Origin: Symsagittifera roscoffensis
Lineage: Eukaryota; Xenacoelomorpha; Acoela; Convolutidae
Direction of reading: 5' to 3'
Assembly (NCBI RefSeq): GCF_963678635.1
Contig: NC_087063.1
Location: forward strand, 27,277,649-27,341,648
DNA length: 64,000 nucleotides
Each line of letters begins with the position of its first letter. The stretch's first letter is position 1. Positions 1 through 10,376 of the stretch are shown here, piece by piece. The notes under the pieces were generated by a model. The model did no database searches and was not told the DNA's origin. It saw nothing but the letters and a program-made list of their open reading frames with translations. The position numbers were made by a program, and so were the translations under genes.

Positions 1-392
1 AAGGCTGCATTTGACAGGGATCAAGCCATAGTCGAGAAAGACAAGGTGATACTTGAGAGGGTTTGTTAAAAGCGGAACGGGACCATGCTCAGAATTTACA
101 AGAGAGTGCAGCGAACTGTGACCACATAAAATCAGAAATTGAGCGATTGCAGAGAAAACAAAAGGAGTTCGCGAAAGCCAAGGAGCGGAGAACGAAGACG
201 TCGATTGAGCCCATGATACTGAGATCGAGACCGGATTCCAAGATGGAAGTGGATGAAATTCCCAGGGCGAGTGGTCGCCTCAACTTGGACCGTATAGCCC
301 AGGAGCAAATGAGTGAAGACCTGGACACGTGGACGCCACCAGAACCTGTCCCTTCCTTGAGAGATCTCGAGTCAGGGCGAATTAAGCCGTGA
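1..392 (+). pseudogene. Coiled-coil segment of the decayed ORF
   Basis: Frame 1 reads open from base 1 (KAAFDRDQAIVEKDKVILER) to a stop near base 67. The reading then continues in the frame of 63-392 as a Lys/Glu/Gln-rich helix with heptad-like leucines (ERLQRKQKEFAKAKERRTK), followed by an acidic, Pro-rich linker ending PVPSLRDLESGRIKP. A frameshift near 62-72 therefore breaks one former coiled coil. The gene starts upstream of the window. Confidence 0.5.
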
Positions 393-689
393 TGGTAGAT
401 GTCGCACTACCGGGTCTGACACCCAGTTCAACGTGTGGCAGTCAGGCTAGCGCGGGGACATCACCTCTCAAGGAACTATAAGAGAGGCTGCAGTCAAGGA
501 CGCCGGAGAGTCCTGCATGCGAAGCTGAGCCACTCACTTGGAGAGAACATCCCGTGAGGAGTGCTATAATCTCTAACTACAAGAAGAACACCGACGGCGC
601 AAACCACCGACATCGCAGGGAGGACTGGACGGCGGCGAAAAGCGAGAGGAGGGATGCCTTCAATGACGCGTCTTAGGCGGAGTATTTCA

Positions 690-1271
690 CACAGCCGAAA
701 ATACCTGAGCGCACGGTCCACTTGATTATTGGGGACAGTCTTGTCAGGGTTCTGACGAGGATCCAGGCGCACTGGCAAGTCGGAGTCTTGATTTTTTGGG
801 TGTTGGTGTCACTGGAGATGCTGGAGGTGGGAAAAAATTCATAGTCACTTTGATGATGAAAACCAAAGATGTCTCTCGAGGCGAATCCAGGAACATGATG
901 AGTTTGACGGAAAAGGTGAGCTGCATTCTTGAGGAGCTGAGTGTCTACTTGGACGCTACGGTTCTCACGATTTGCACGGTCCCTACAACATGATGCAGGA
1001 CCAAAATGCATTGAGCATGAACGAGAGGGTGCGCCACATCTACGACATAACCGGACAAGTGCAGATGAAGAGCATCCTATCCTTGAGTCAGCTCGATATC
1101 GCGCGAATGATGGAGGATTCCTTGCCGCATAGCTCATCTTCGGATGGCATCCACTTCGATAAGCCCAAGAGCGTGGAGTGGCTGAATGTAGGTTTTCAGA
1201 GACACATCATCGTTAGAGTCTGGCTAATTCACCTTTGGTCCACCAACGAGGTCCTCCTTCTTCGCGGTTAG
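690..1271 (+). pseudogene. SGNH/GDSL-type hydrolase domain, frameshifted
   Basis: Three adjacent frames together give a fold-like order. At 692-790 an extended strand leads into GDSLVRVLTRIQ; GDS at 731-739 matches SGNH block I with the nucleophile Ser. At 840-960 VTLMMKTKDVSRGES sits where block III (GxND) is expected, but the Asn is gone (KTKD). At 1143-1154 DGIH fits block V (DxxH). The spacing of about 140 codons is small but plausible. Frames change at least twice (near 790-840 and 960-980), so no active enzyme can be made here. Coiled coil followed by esterase resembles ORF1 of some CR1/L2 LINEs, but no LINE RT follows, so that assignment is not supported. Confidence 0.45.
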
Positions 1272-1275
1272 GCCA

Positions 1276-1842
1276 GTGACCGACCAGTTGGGATGGAGGA
1301 TCGATTCTAGAGGAAGTTCAGTGAGCGGCAGGGGCACGCAGCTGGGCTCGACGCCCATGGAGAGGGATGAGGCGGAGTCTTCTACGCCACAAAGCTCAGT
1401 AGTGTTGTCAGTGGTAGTAGTAGAAAAGGACAAGGTCGTCAAGACATCGGCAGGAGGCCCTGGAGAATCAAGCAAAGCCAGGTATTTGGAGCGAGTAGGA
1501 ATTCTGGATCTCGGGGATCTGGCCTGCAGAGGGGAGTTAATGGAGGTCTTGGGACTCAAGAGTCTGTCGCACGAGGATCTGAGCAAGCACTATTGCGTGG
1601 ATTGGCTGAAGGCGCATGAAGCGCATTTTTCTCGAGACAAGACTTTGGAAGCAGGGTACCTCACTGGAGTTCCGAGGAAATTGATCTTTGGTCCAGTCAG
1701 CTACCGGCCTCTCAAGGAGTTGGGAGGCCCAGGCTTCATTGTAGAACCACCAAAGCACCGCACGAGCATTGTCAGAATTAGAGTGGCGATTCCCGCGCAG
1801 TTAAGAACCGTGGACAAACTTCTTGAGCCAAAAAGTATGTGA
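1276..1842 (+). pseudogene. Unassigned block of the decayed ORF (188 codons open)
   Basis: An open block begins with a Ser/Thr-rich acidic linker (SSTPQSSVVLSVVVVEKDK), then a helical part (RYLERVGILDLGDLACRGEL, LKSLSHEDLSKHYCVDWLKA) and a Pro/Gly-rich part containing PVSYRPLKELGGPGFIVEPP. It follows the SGNH block with almost no gap and is interrupted by TGA after ...LLEPKSM. I recognise no family. Confidence 0.4.
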
Positions 1843-1849
1843 CTATACG

Positions 1850-2704
1850 GAAAATCTCATGGAACCTCACAGCTGGCCAAGGCACTGGCAGTCTATGATC
1901 ACTCAGACCCTGGAGCGGCGAGGATAATCATTGTAGCGGGAACGGACTTCGATGGACCGTCTCCAAAGTTGTTTTGGACAGAAACGTTGGTGTACATGCT
2001 GCCAGGGGCGGAATTGGATCAGATGTTGACTCTGATTGTGGCAATGAAGCCAGAAAGGTTTTATGAACCCGAATTGCTGTTGTTCGCGTAGATGAAGGAT
2101 CATCTACACGCGGCAGGAAAAATTGAGCCCCTGAGAAACGGAGAGCCGACGCCGAAGTAGATCTGGGATGCTATTCAGACGTTGTTTGCCTCAATGAACG
2201 AGGTGCAAGAATTGGTGGCTTCTCGATTGGGATCGAAAACGAAGGTTGTATTCGCTTCATCATCAGGCTATGCAAGCATGCCACCATCTCTTCAATTCGT
2301 GCACGCCATGTTATGCTTGATAGTGGAGGGTAGCGGGTTGCGGATATTAATGGCAGCTCCTAATCGAGAACTTGAGCCGGCGAACTTGAAACGTCTGAAG
2401 TAAGAAGTTGCGGCGGCTTGGGCAGATGTGTCTGACGCCCTCCCTGAGGGGTTTATACGAGCTTGCAGGCGTGCTGATTGTGTTAGATGAAGTGCTTTGT
2501 CTCGAGATGTCGAATCTGGCCAGACAGCTGAAGTTTAAACTTGAAGTAGGGGATGACCATCCCGTGGTGGGCCACCTAACCGCCACCTTGTGTCTTCGGA
2601 GTATGGATCTCACGATAACAGGCTCCACTAGCAGTACGAGGGGATACATCAACGATCGGAAGAATGTGGTGGCAGCAGAGAAACAGTTGGAATCGATGGT
2701 ATAG
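1850..2704 (+). pseudogene. Second hydrolase-like block, broken by stops
   Basis: From about 1870 the sequence reads through single in-frame stops: SQLAKALAVYDHSDPGAARI, then IIVAGTDFDGPSPKLFW, MLPGAELDQMLTLIVAMKP and EPELLLFA, a stop at about 2089, MKDHLHAAG, a stop at 2158, then 2182-2403 with VVFASSSGYASMPPSLQFV and RILMAAPNRELEP, and on into 2408-2704 (LIVLDEVLCLEMSNLARQLK). AGTDF and A-stop-MKDHL look like decayed block I and block III motifs of a second SGNH-like fold, but this is inference. Stops at 2089, 2158 and 2401 are single-codon lesions. Confidence 0.4.
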
Positions 2705-2727
2705 CATCTAACTCAAGAAAAAGGGAG

Positions 2728-3153
2728 ATGTTTGTTCTTGACAACAACGCTGGAGAATGTGACAGACTAGACGAAGGAAACCGCGCCTCCCCTAATCAAC
2801 TTTACCTCTCTGAGAAATGGGAAATGACGATGGTAACGTTTTTTACGTCAGCAAACGAGACCATCATCGCTAGCTTCTGGAGAGAACATGCGAAGGGTGA
2901 CTTGAAAACAAGGAAAACGCACAATATCTTGAGATTCTTGAGCCCATGCTGGGATAAAAAATATATGGACAGGATATTTTACGCGGGGAACACTATTTTC
3001 GAAGCATTTGTACCGGATCTCTTGAGCATGTCAATCAACCTGTTGTTAGCTTTGTATCTGGTGTCTCCCAGGTACTTATTCAACATGGGTCCTGCATACA
3101 TCTTCACATCTTCAGTAGGGTTTAGGAAACCCTCAGAACTGACGGGTACTTGA
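2728..3153 (+). pseudogene. Unassigned hydrophobic block of the decayed ORF
   Basis: A 141-codon open block has a helical start (FFTSANETIIASFWREHAKG), a basic stretch (DLKTRKTHNILRFLSPCW) and a hydrophobic segment (LLSMSINLLLALYLVSPRYL) that could cross a membrane or form a buried helix. It ends at a stop just after SVGFRKPSELTGT. No family recognised. Confidence 0.35.
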
Positions 3154-3175
3154 CATAAATACTCTTGACGCATGG

Positions 3176-4377
3176 AAATCTGGCGAGGCTCTACCGATTG
3201 ATAAAATACGCAGACCCTCTGTCAGTAAGGAAAGCTTTACAACCTACTTCAACAAATGTGCCGCCGGGCTAAAAACGCTTCTGGTGGACTACCTCTTGAT
3301 GCAAAATCGCAGAATGACAGGAGAGGAGAAAAATCCAAACATCAAAGAAGAGATGAGGGAGATGAATGGAGGCATGCCTCTTCTGACTGATCTGTGTGTG
3401 GCAATGCAGTCTGATCCCCTAGGGATAATCAGAGGGCTGGGGGAGTTAGTGACTTGCATCTATGGACCCACCGTGACCTACGCCTCCCCAGATCCACTTG
3501 TGACCGCATACCGACATTCGGTAGTGTACATGAAACTAATCAGCATCTTGGATGGGACAGCGTTGATTTGGTGCAGGCAACAGAACTTGATAGCGCAGAT
3601 AAGTGAAACGGTGCTATTCGGCAAAGTGAAGGATCCGGAGTTGATAGTACTCAATTTCAGAGGTCAGCGAGAGGGTCCTCTTGAGGCCTACCCAAAATTC
3701 TGGAAACTGAATCCTTTGGCAAAGAATACTAGAGAAATCTTGAGAATTCCACAGTGGAAGAAGAGTTTCGATTTCGTGAAGAGAGAGCCTGAGAGAACTC
3801 CAGAGCGGGATGTGTTGCCAGCCACCATCTCAGAGTTTCCGATGGTGAGGCGAATGACATTGGGAATGAATAGCCCAAAGATGGTCCCATCAATACACGC
3901 TAGAGAAATTGTGGAGCAACAACAGAGAGTATTCAAACAAGGCTGGGATCCTCTGTTCATCGGATATTCGGCAGCAGTGTATTTCCACACGTGTGAAATG
4001 AAATAAACTCACAGACCACTCAGGCCAAGAAGATGCAGTGCTCGATGCCTCCCACATATGAAGTCCGGGAATGGAACAAAGTGCTCGAGAGGGCTGGATT
4101 CGAGAATAAGGAGCCCATATACGACAGCGGGAGGATGATCGTGGAAGAGGGTCACCTGGCTCTGAAAGATGAAATGAAGTTCGGCACAAGGAGATACCTA
4201 GCGCCTTATGGACTTGAAAAGTTGGAGTTGCAGCATGCTGGGCAAAAACTGGACGCAGCGGGAGCCATCTATGAATCGTTAAAGGAGTACAAAGCGATGG
4301 ATCCGGCGACGCCTTCAATTCGGTCAGTCAACACTTCTGGAGAAAAGAGGACCCTTCCGGTGGAAAGCAGGTTTTAG
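3176..4377 (+). pseudogene. Unassigned block, longest surviving piece (240 + 114 codons)
   Basis: The longest open stretch of the remnant, 3284-4006, is preceded by in-phase pieces from about 3176 and followed after a stop by 4033-4377. It contains a mixed alpha/beta-looking core (DPLGIIRGLGELVTCIYGPT, MKLISILDGTALIWCRQQNL, ETVLFGKVKDPELIVLNFRG) and a basic tail. The second piece is Lys/Glu-rich with GRMIVEEGHLALKDEMKFGT. Codon use looks constrained, so the parent was a functional protein. No motif lets me name it. Confidence 0.4.
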
Positions 4378-5440
4378 GATGCAATAAAGAGGATCAACCT
4401 GAAGCAGGGGAAGGAGAGGAGATGAATGAAACACTCAGCGAGGCCAAAGAAGAAGAAACGGAGGTAGGAGCCATGCCACGAAGAGATGGTGCCCGGGAAT
4501 TTTAGTCCCGGTACCACTCAGGAACTGCTGTAGGTTTTGAGCGGTGATGATTGGGCAGACACTGCCACACCACCCTTGGGATCTCCCCGGAAGAATATAG
4601 AGTTGCAGCTAGGATTAGAGGCCTCGAACATGGGAATGGTGCTCTTGAGTGATGAAGCTAGGGAGAAAACACTTTCGAAGGAAACAAGTGGCTGTTCTTA
4701 GACACACTGGTTCAGAAAGTGGGGCAAGAAATCTAGAGTGAGTTTAATCAAAAACAAGAGCGGAAAGTGAATATGGATGAGTTCAAAGAGGAGTTGTGGG
4801 ACACTGTGGTGGGGCTTGGAGAGCCTCTCTTGACGGCCACTGGATTGGACGAGAAGGCAAGGGAAGAATTGCTCGGCAAGATGATCACCATGCGGGAAAC
4901 AAAGCAAAGCACTGAGCATGAATCCTGTACAAAAAGCTCCACTCTAAAAGAGAAAATTGAAAATAAAAGATTTAAAACTAAAATTGATGATAAATATGAA
5001 CCTATTATTATAATTAAAGATTAACTACGATTAGAGAAGGGGGAGGCAAATTTCAGGTGGAGAAGGCCTGGACAAAGATGCGGATTCAGTAATGATCGTG
5101 ACTACGTCTCCGAGTAAAGGAGAGGTCAAGGAAGAGGAAACGGGAGGTGGAAGAGGTGAGTCCATCGGTGGAGGCGGTATCGGAGAAGAACCTGAAAGAG
5201 ACGGCTCCGATGGTCCTGGCGAGATGGAAGACAAGAATATACAAGAGCAACTCGATGGCTCGAAAATTGGCTGACGTACTGGCGGCGATGGAAACCGCGA
5301 CCATCCAAGGAACGGAAGAAAATTTTAAACCTCAAAAGTAGATTGCAAAGAAAGGCTCTACCAGTGGACAAATGTGGGAAGTGGACATCGGCAAAGAATG
5401 GATCTCGAGTCAATAACCAGAGCATTGGAAAATAAGTAAC
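4378..5440 (+). pseudogene. Lys/Glu-rich remnant of the decayed ORF
   Basis: Only short open pieces remain, such as 4767-5024 (DEFKEELWDTVVGLGEPLLT) and 5147-5341 (ARKLADVLAAMETATIQGTE). They are charged and look helical. The stretch 4940-5020 is locally AT-rich and Lys/Ile-biased, unlike its surroundings. Confidence 0.3.
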
Positions 5441-5452
5441 GAGTGACCCCCT

Positions 5453-5670
5453 CGAGAAAGGGTTAACGAGAAATATCTCCCGCTCCTGGTGGATAGCCTT
5501 GGATTTGACGAAAGAATTGGAAGGTTGTCTGAAGAAACTGGGTCGCTGAGTGTCCACAAAGCGTCAGAATTGAGTTACCCAACATAGAACCGAGATGAAC
5601 AAATTAGAGTTGAGAAGCCAGTTGGGGCGAACTTGGGAAAAACTGTTGCTAGAGTACTTAGGCGAATGTT
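5453..5670 (+). repeat. Direct repeat copy 1 flanking a foldback-arm fragment
   Basis: About 190 bases (core CCTTGGATTTGACGAAAGAA at 5500 to the AGAGTACTT near 5655) recur with modest divergence at 5914-6090. Between the two lies a 240-base piece of the foldback arm found at 8680-8920. The pair looks like a duplicated segment of the decayed ORF. Confidence 0.6.
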
Positions 5671-5671
5671 A

Positions 5672-5913
5672 TAAAGGCGACGTTCTTATTTTAGAGTGGG
5701 TGTATTTTGGTAGTAGCCTTTAAGCTGGAACACGGTTTGTAGTCTCATGTCGCAAGTGAACCGAAATGCCTCCGACTCAAGGAGGTACAAAAACACAAGA
5801 GATAGTGTCCCTGAACGTTGTTCCAATAGTTATAGGGCCTTTTTTCTTAGCCTCATATGTGAATTAAGTAGGCGACTGTTACATAGTGTTTTAATGGCAT
5901 TCCTGGGTGGTCA
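5672..5913 (+). repeat. Fragment of the foldback-element arm inside the decayed ORF
   Basis: This segment aligns by eye to 8680-8920 in the left arm and, inverted, to about 11310-11535 in the right arm. Shared marks include CTTATTT.TAGAGT, GTAGTCTCA, GGCTCCGACT-like and CTCATATGTGA. It is a third, isolated copy of that part of the arm. Confidence 0.65.
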
Positions 5914-6112
5914 GCCTTGGTTACGACAAAAGAATTGAGAGGCTGCCTGAAGAAACTCGATCGCGGAGTCTCCAGAAAGCGTCGGATTTGGGCCACCCAA
6001 CATAGAGCCGAGGTGAACAAATTGGAGTTGAGAAGCCAGTTGGGAGAACTTGGGAGAAATTATTGCTAGAGTACTTCGAGAATGAAAAGAGGGCGCCCTC
6101 GCTGGCACAACC
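5914..6112 (+). repeat. Direct repeat copy 2 flanking a foldback-arm fragment
   Basis: Second copy of the 5453-5670 segment. It retains CAAATTGGAGTTGAGAAGCC and GCTAGAGTACTT and carries several substitutions and small indels relative to copy 1. Confidence 0.6.
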
Positions 6113-6439
6113 TTTATTGGCAAATCCTTCTGTCAAGGAGCCTGACAGGAGTGGCTTTATAAGAGCTGACTTCAGGTGATAAACTAAAGTTGGTCGACAA
6201 AGACCTACATGTGTATCGAACGCTGATGCAGCATGTTGCTCGAGATATCACGAATAGGAAATCACGATTAAGTCAGACGAAACATCAAAGAAAATGGAGC
6301 CAGGAACATGTCTTAATATGGCAGCAGGAGATGTAGAGCAGCTTGTGATGGGCGATCTTGCGTGAGGATACAGTTATGTCAAAGGAAGGATCTAGCCACT
6401 TAGTTTGGTGATATCAAATAAAAAAGAGAAAAGTGAGGT

Positions 6440-7676
6440 GCAAACAATGGCCAATTGTTAAGCGAGCACCACGGTGAATTTAGCGAAGGCACTGGGATTT
6501 TTTTCGACAATGTGTACCTTGAAATGTGTACCCGAGACATACTACCATCTGGTGACAGCGTTGAGTGTGGAGTCCTGGCCTGGAGTGCTGCAGATGGTTC
6601 AGAAGCATATCAGGGGATGAAAAGTCAATCTGGAGGCATCGGTTGTTACGAAAGATGCGGTGCCAAGAAAACGCGTGGAGGATTTGAGTGACATCTGGGG
6701 AAAAGAACTCTTGAAATTTAAAAGAGAAAACACTAGTGATTTCGTACAAAATGGAGATCGGGAAGGCGACAAACAACAGGCAAGCGGTAGACGAGCATGA
6801 TGTGACAATCGCAAAAATGATAGAATTCGAATCCTTTGCTCGAAGCTTCTGGAGAGCGTAACCTCCGAAGCATCAATCTGATACGCGGAGAGTACCCATG
6901 TCACTGTCTGGCACAGACTGTGGTGTATCCAGAGCAGTCAAACCTCTGCTTGACATGGGATATCGAGGAAATGCGGTCGATTGGATTACCTGACCATCAA
7001 CAAAAGGTTACTCTCTTCGTGGTGAGCTCTATGTTGACGATGAATTGAGGAGAATATAGCTAAATATCTGGAATCAAAGGCACCGACTTTGGAGACGTTA
7101 AATGCTATCAACTACAGCAGAGGGCTTGAGTTGTTTGAGACTGCTTGCAAAGTATTCGCTGCACCCATGAAAGTGAGAGACGTGTGGGGTCGCATAAAGT
7201 TCTTCTCATAGTTTTGAGCGACGCTGACGTCTTGGCTGTATAAATTGATGAGAAACCACATGAAGAAAAGAAATCGCCAATTCCTGGCTGAGATAGAGCC
7301 GCAAGCCTTCAAGAGACCTTTACTCACTCATCGTAATGGGATAACGACGGGGTGGAAAAGGGTTGGTAAGGTGTTTAGAGATAGTACCAAAGCAAGGGAA
7401 TCGATACTGGAAGAGGACCTGGCGAAGAATGTGAGCTTGAGTGTGCATAACTCCTTTTGCCTGAACAGAGAGTCCACAGTGGAGAGTCGACCAAACCAAT
7501 CGAGAAGCTTGCAAGAGCAAAGAGAATGGATGCGGGCCTATGAATATCCGAAGGCATGGGAGGAGATCGTGGTCAGTTCTGATGATGAGGAGCAACTAAC
7601 GAGGCAAATCACTGTGTCGAGTGCGTCTGGACCCAGTACCTCGCAGACGGGGGCACGAACTGAGCAGGATGCTTAG
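6440..7676 (+). pseudogene. 3' part of the decayed ORF, Ser/Glu-rich tail
   Basis: Short open pieces continue from about 6440. The best is 7245-7676 (143 codons). It begins MMRNHMKKRNRQFLAE and ends in a low-complexity tail (EEIVVSSDDEEQLTRQITVS then SASGPSTSQTGA) before TAG at about 7675. The preceding pieces around 7095-7245 read ETACKVFAAPMKVRDVWG-like sequence with one frame change. A disordered acidic Ser tail is typical of a C-terminus, but coding-like sequence recurs at 7990-8132. Confidence 0.4.
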
Positions 7677-7989
7677 AGATCGATTCTTGAGTTTTGAGTA
7701 TGGAGGGGAGTGGGGCTAGAGTGTGAACTCAGATGAAATTTGAGGGCACGGAAAACAAATTTTAACATACCAATATATTGTTATTAATATACTCTATCTA
7801 TTTATTTATAACAAAATATTGCATGACATTTTTCTGACTATTGGACAAGTAAATTTTATAACCTGAAATTCAGGGCGCACGTGGATGCAGGTTTTGATTA
7901 CTGTTTAGCTATAGAGTGAAAATTTTGCATGGCTGTGAATTTTTGGGATGTAGATAAAGGTAGATCTGCTGCAAACTTCTGTAAATGAC
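7677..7989. other. AT-rich stretch without genes
   Basis: Non-coding, rich in short AT runs around 7760-7860. It separates the Ser-rich tail of the decayed ORF from the last coding-like piece. Nothing else recognised. Confidence 0.5.
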
Positions 7990-8132
7990 CACTGGCACCG
8001 TCTCATGAGACGAACTCGACATTCCACAGGCTCACTGGCATGACGACGACGCGCGATGAGGACATTGATCTTGAGTCCGGGGAGTATATGCCAGTCGGTC
8101 AGATCTGGAACTTAGACCTTGTTTTGGGATAA
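7990..8132 (+). pseudogene. Terminal coding-like piece ending in PVGQIWNL motif
   Basis: One frame reads open from about 7992 to TAA at 8130-8132: HETNSTFHRLTGMTTTRDED, then IDLESGEYMPVGQIWNL and DLVLG. An ATG lies at 8040. The same EYVPVGQIWNLGLVLG ending is found on the minus strand at the outer end of the right foldback arm (12110-12158), and PVGH on the minus strand near 20011. The foldback arms thus begin inside this reading frame, tying the two together. Confidence 0.4.
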
Positions 8133-10134
8133 AAAGTAATTCTTCAAAAGTTCAAATTGACCCTGTCATGCTCAAATTTCTCGCGACAACTGAAAATACA
8201 AAATAAATTAGAGCAGAAGATTTGAGATTTATTTGCAGGAAAGTGGAAAGAAATCAGCAGAGTAAATTTGTTGTTCGCAACTTTACCAGAAGCTTCGGTA
8301 CGAGTAGAGTTGTCTTGTTCCTGATAGAGAGGATCGAGAATTCAAGAAAGGAAAGGCAATTGATTGGGCGAGAGTGAAATTTGACTGGAAAGGTGGACAG
8401 CGGATACTTCTTGAGCCAGACTTATTCACCTTAAACTTCTTCCAGAGAACATTACTATTATTTACCTAATTCTAGAGTCCCGTCACTGTTTGAGTACTTG
8501 ATTTAATTTATCGAGTGCATTTTATATGATTATGTTGAGATAATGCGAGTTTTAGATTGATCCAACTGAAATGGATCAAATGCCCACTGTCTAATAAAAA
8601 CTTACGGTATACTAGAGCTTGCGGTCAGGTTTTTAAAGCCGTTCGCGTGTTTTAGGTATTTAGAGACCAAGCCATGGTGGCGTTCTTATTTCTAGAGTAG
8701 GACGAGGGGGGTTTGGTAGTGGCCTTTAAGCGGTAACACGATTTGTAGTCTCACATCTTACGCGAATCGAATTGGCTCCGACTGAATGAGGTACAAAAGC
8801 ACGAGAGATATTGTCCCTGACCCTTGGATTAATGATTATAGGGCCTGTTTTTTTAACCTCATATGTGACTTAAGTAGACGACTGGTTTATAGTATTTTTA
8901 TGGCGCTCCTGGGTGTTTTACGACATCAAGATTACGGGATCGATTAGGTAGATCAGACCTTCAAATTGATTAGTAGTATACCCATACTGTTTTACAATAA
9001 GACCGACTGTTTCGATCAAAACACAGAGTACTCAGCAGGTGCCCGAATACCGTACGTTGCAAGGATTTTCAGAGAGCCTTGCAACCTTGGAGAACCACGG
9101 GGAGACTTCACTGGAAAAGGTGACTCGAAAGAAGGCAGAAGGGTTCGTAGGACGGCGATCTGAAAAACGAGAGAAGGCACGACTGGGAACAGACTACCAG
9201 TAGGGTGATCAGAGCGGTACAGCAATAAGAGGGGATCAACAGGGTGCACTGTTCAATCAAACGGGTATCATTAAAATCCACTTTATACTATAGGAGATAG
9301 GTATAAAAGGGAATATGCGGCACCCCACAGTTTTGAGAATTTTTTTTTTATTCTTGAGCAGAGCTTGGAAACAGGTTCTACGGACTTTCTCTCGAGAGGT
9401 TTAGCACCCATTGCGCTTAAGGTATTTTCGGCTTAAGTGGGGGGATAGAAAGGGGTGAAGTTAGAAGGGGACTGGTTAAGATAGAGGTTGGTGGTTGGAA
9501 TTTGTAAAAAGGGGCGCTTCATTACAGTAACTATACAATCGATATCGTCGAATTAGTTACAATACATTAACTAGAGTCTGGAAAGGTCAAGTTAAAGACT
9601 CAGAACAAGAGTTGGAACGTGAAGGGACCCGATAGTAAACTCGAAATAAGGTAGTTAAGCTAGCCGATTCGGGTGGGAGTGATCGGAAATAGACAACTTA
9701 TAGAACTCAGGAAGCGAACTTACCATAACAACGTAAAAAAAGGGGAGAAAAAACGCGTAACAGCCAGGTACTAGACATTTTTTTTCGAAAGATGGCTCTT
9801 CTTGATTTTGCGTTGTAGGTATATACATCGTTTTTAAAAGATTTTTGTTTATTGAATTTGATTAATTTTGAAAAAATTTTTAAAATTTATCGGAGAATTG
9901 ATGCATTTGCAACCACAAAAAGTTTTAAAAAAAGTTACACCTCAAATCACTATCCCAGGACTCAGGTGTTGGGACCCTCAAATCAGTATCCCAGGACCCA
10001 AATGTTGGGACCCTTAAATCACTATCCCAGGACTCAAGTGTTCGGACTCTTAAATAACTATCCCAGGACTCAAGTGTTGGGACCCTTAAATCACTATCCC
10101 AAGACTCAAGTCTTGGACCCTTGAATCAGTATCA
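8081..10134 (+). repeat. Left arm of the giant inverted repeat
   Basis: Non-coding arm. It starts at GGAGTATATGCCAGTCGG, inside the reading frame described at 7990-8132. It contains a TATAAAAG at 9302-9309 that is mirrored in the right arm at 11007-11014, and a roughly 80-base segment near 9033-9113 missing from the right arm. Confidence 0.75.
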
Positions 10135-10139
10135 AAGGA
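9941..10139 (+). repeat. 36-bp tandem repeat array, left of centre
   Basis: About five and a half units of 36 bases, consensus start CTTAAATCACTATCCCAGGA then CTCAAGTGTTGGGACC. Because 36 is a multiple of three, several frames stay open and give repetitive 12-residue peptides; these are not real proteins. Confidence 0.9.
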
Positions 10140-10146
10140 TTCAAGT

Positions 10147-10376
10147 TGATACTGATTCAAGGGTCCCAACACTTGAGTCTTGGAATAGTGATTTAAGGGT
10201 CCCAACACTTGAGTCCTGGGATAGTGATTTAAGAATCCGAACACTTGAGTCCTGGGATAGCGATTTAAGGGTCCCAACACTTGAGTCGTGGGATACTGAT
10301 TTAAGGGTCGCAAAACTTGAGTCCTGGAATACTGATTTAAGGGTCCCAACGCCTGACTCCTGCGATAGTGACTTGA
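10147..10376 (-). repeat. 36-bp tandem repeat array, right of centre (inverted)
   Basis: Six units that are the reverse complement of the left array (GGTCCCAACACTTGAGTC then CTGGGATAGTGATTTAAG), each differing at a few positions. Unit number differs from the left array, so the arrays have evolved independently since the arms formed. Confidence 0.9.

Larger units (their letters stand above)
1..8132 (+). pseudogene. Decayed giant ORF (coiled coil + SGNH-like hydrolase), probable mobile-element protein
   Basis: Protein-like sequence runs along the plus strand for about 8 kb but changes frame and hits stops every few hundred bases. Open blocks lie at 63-392, 690-1271, 1276-1842, 1850-2400, 2408-2704, 2728-3153, 3284-4006, 4033-4377, 4767-5340, 6455-6691, 7245-7676 and 7990-8132. 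Base composition is clearly GC-richer than the AT-rich surroundings, as expected of former coding sequence from another source. The visible order is a Lys/Glu coiled coil, a block with GDS and DGIH motifs of SGNH hydrolases, then several blocks I cannot assign. No RT, integrase or transposase motif was seen. The remnant enters from beyond the left edge and ends where the giant inverted repeat begins. I infer a high-copy mobile-element or viral-type gene; a decayed host gene is less likely. Confidence 0.5.

Noticed and set aside
9941-10376. CRISPR-like array (regular repeats)
   Set aside because: Units abut with no unique spacers, are mirrored across the palindrome axis, and the DNA is eukaryotic.
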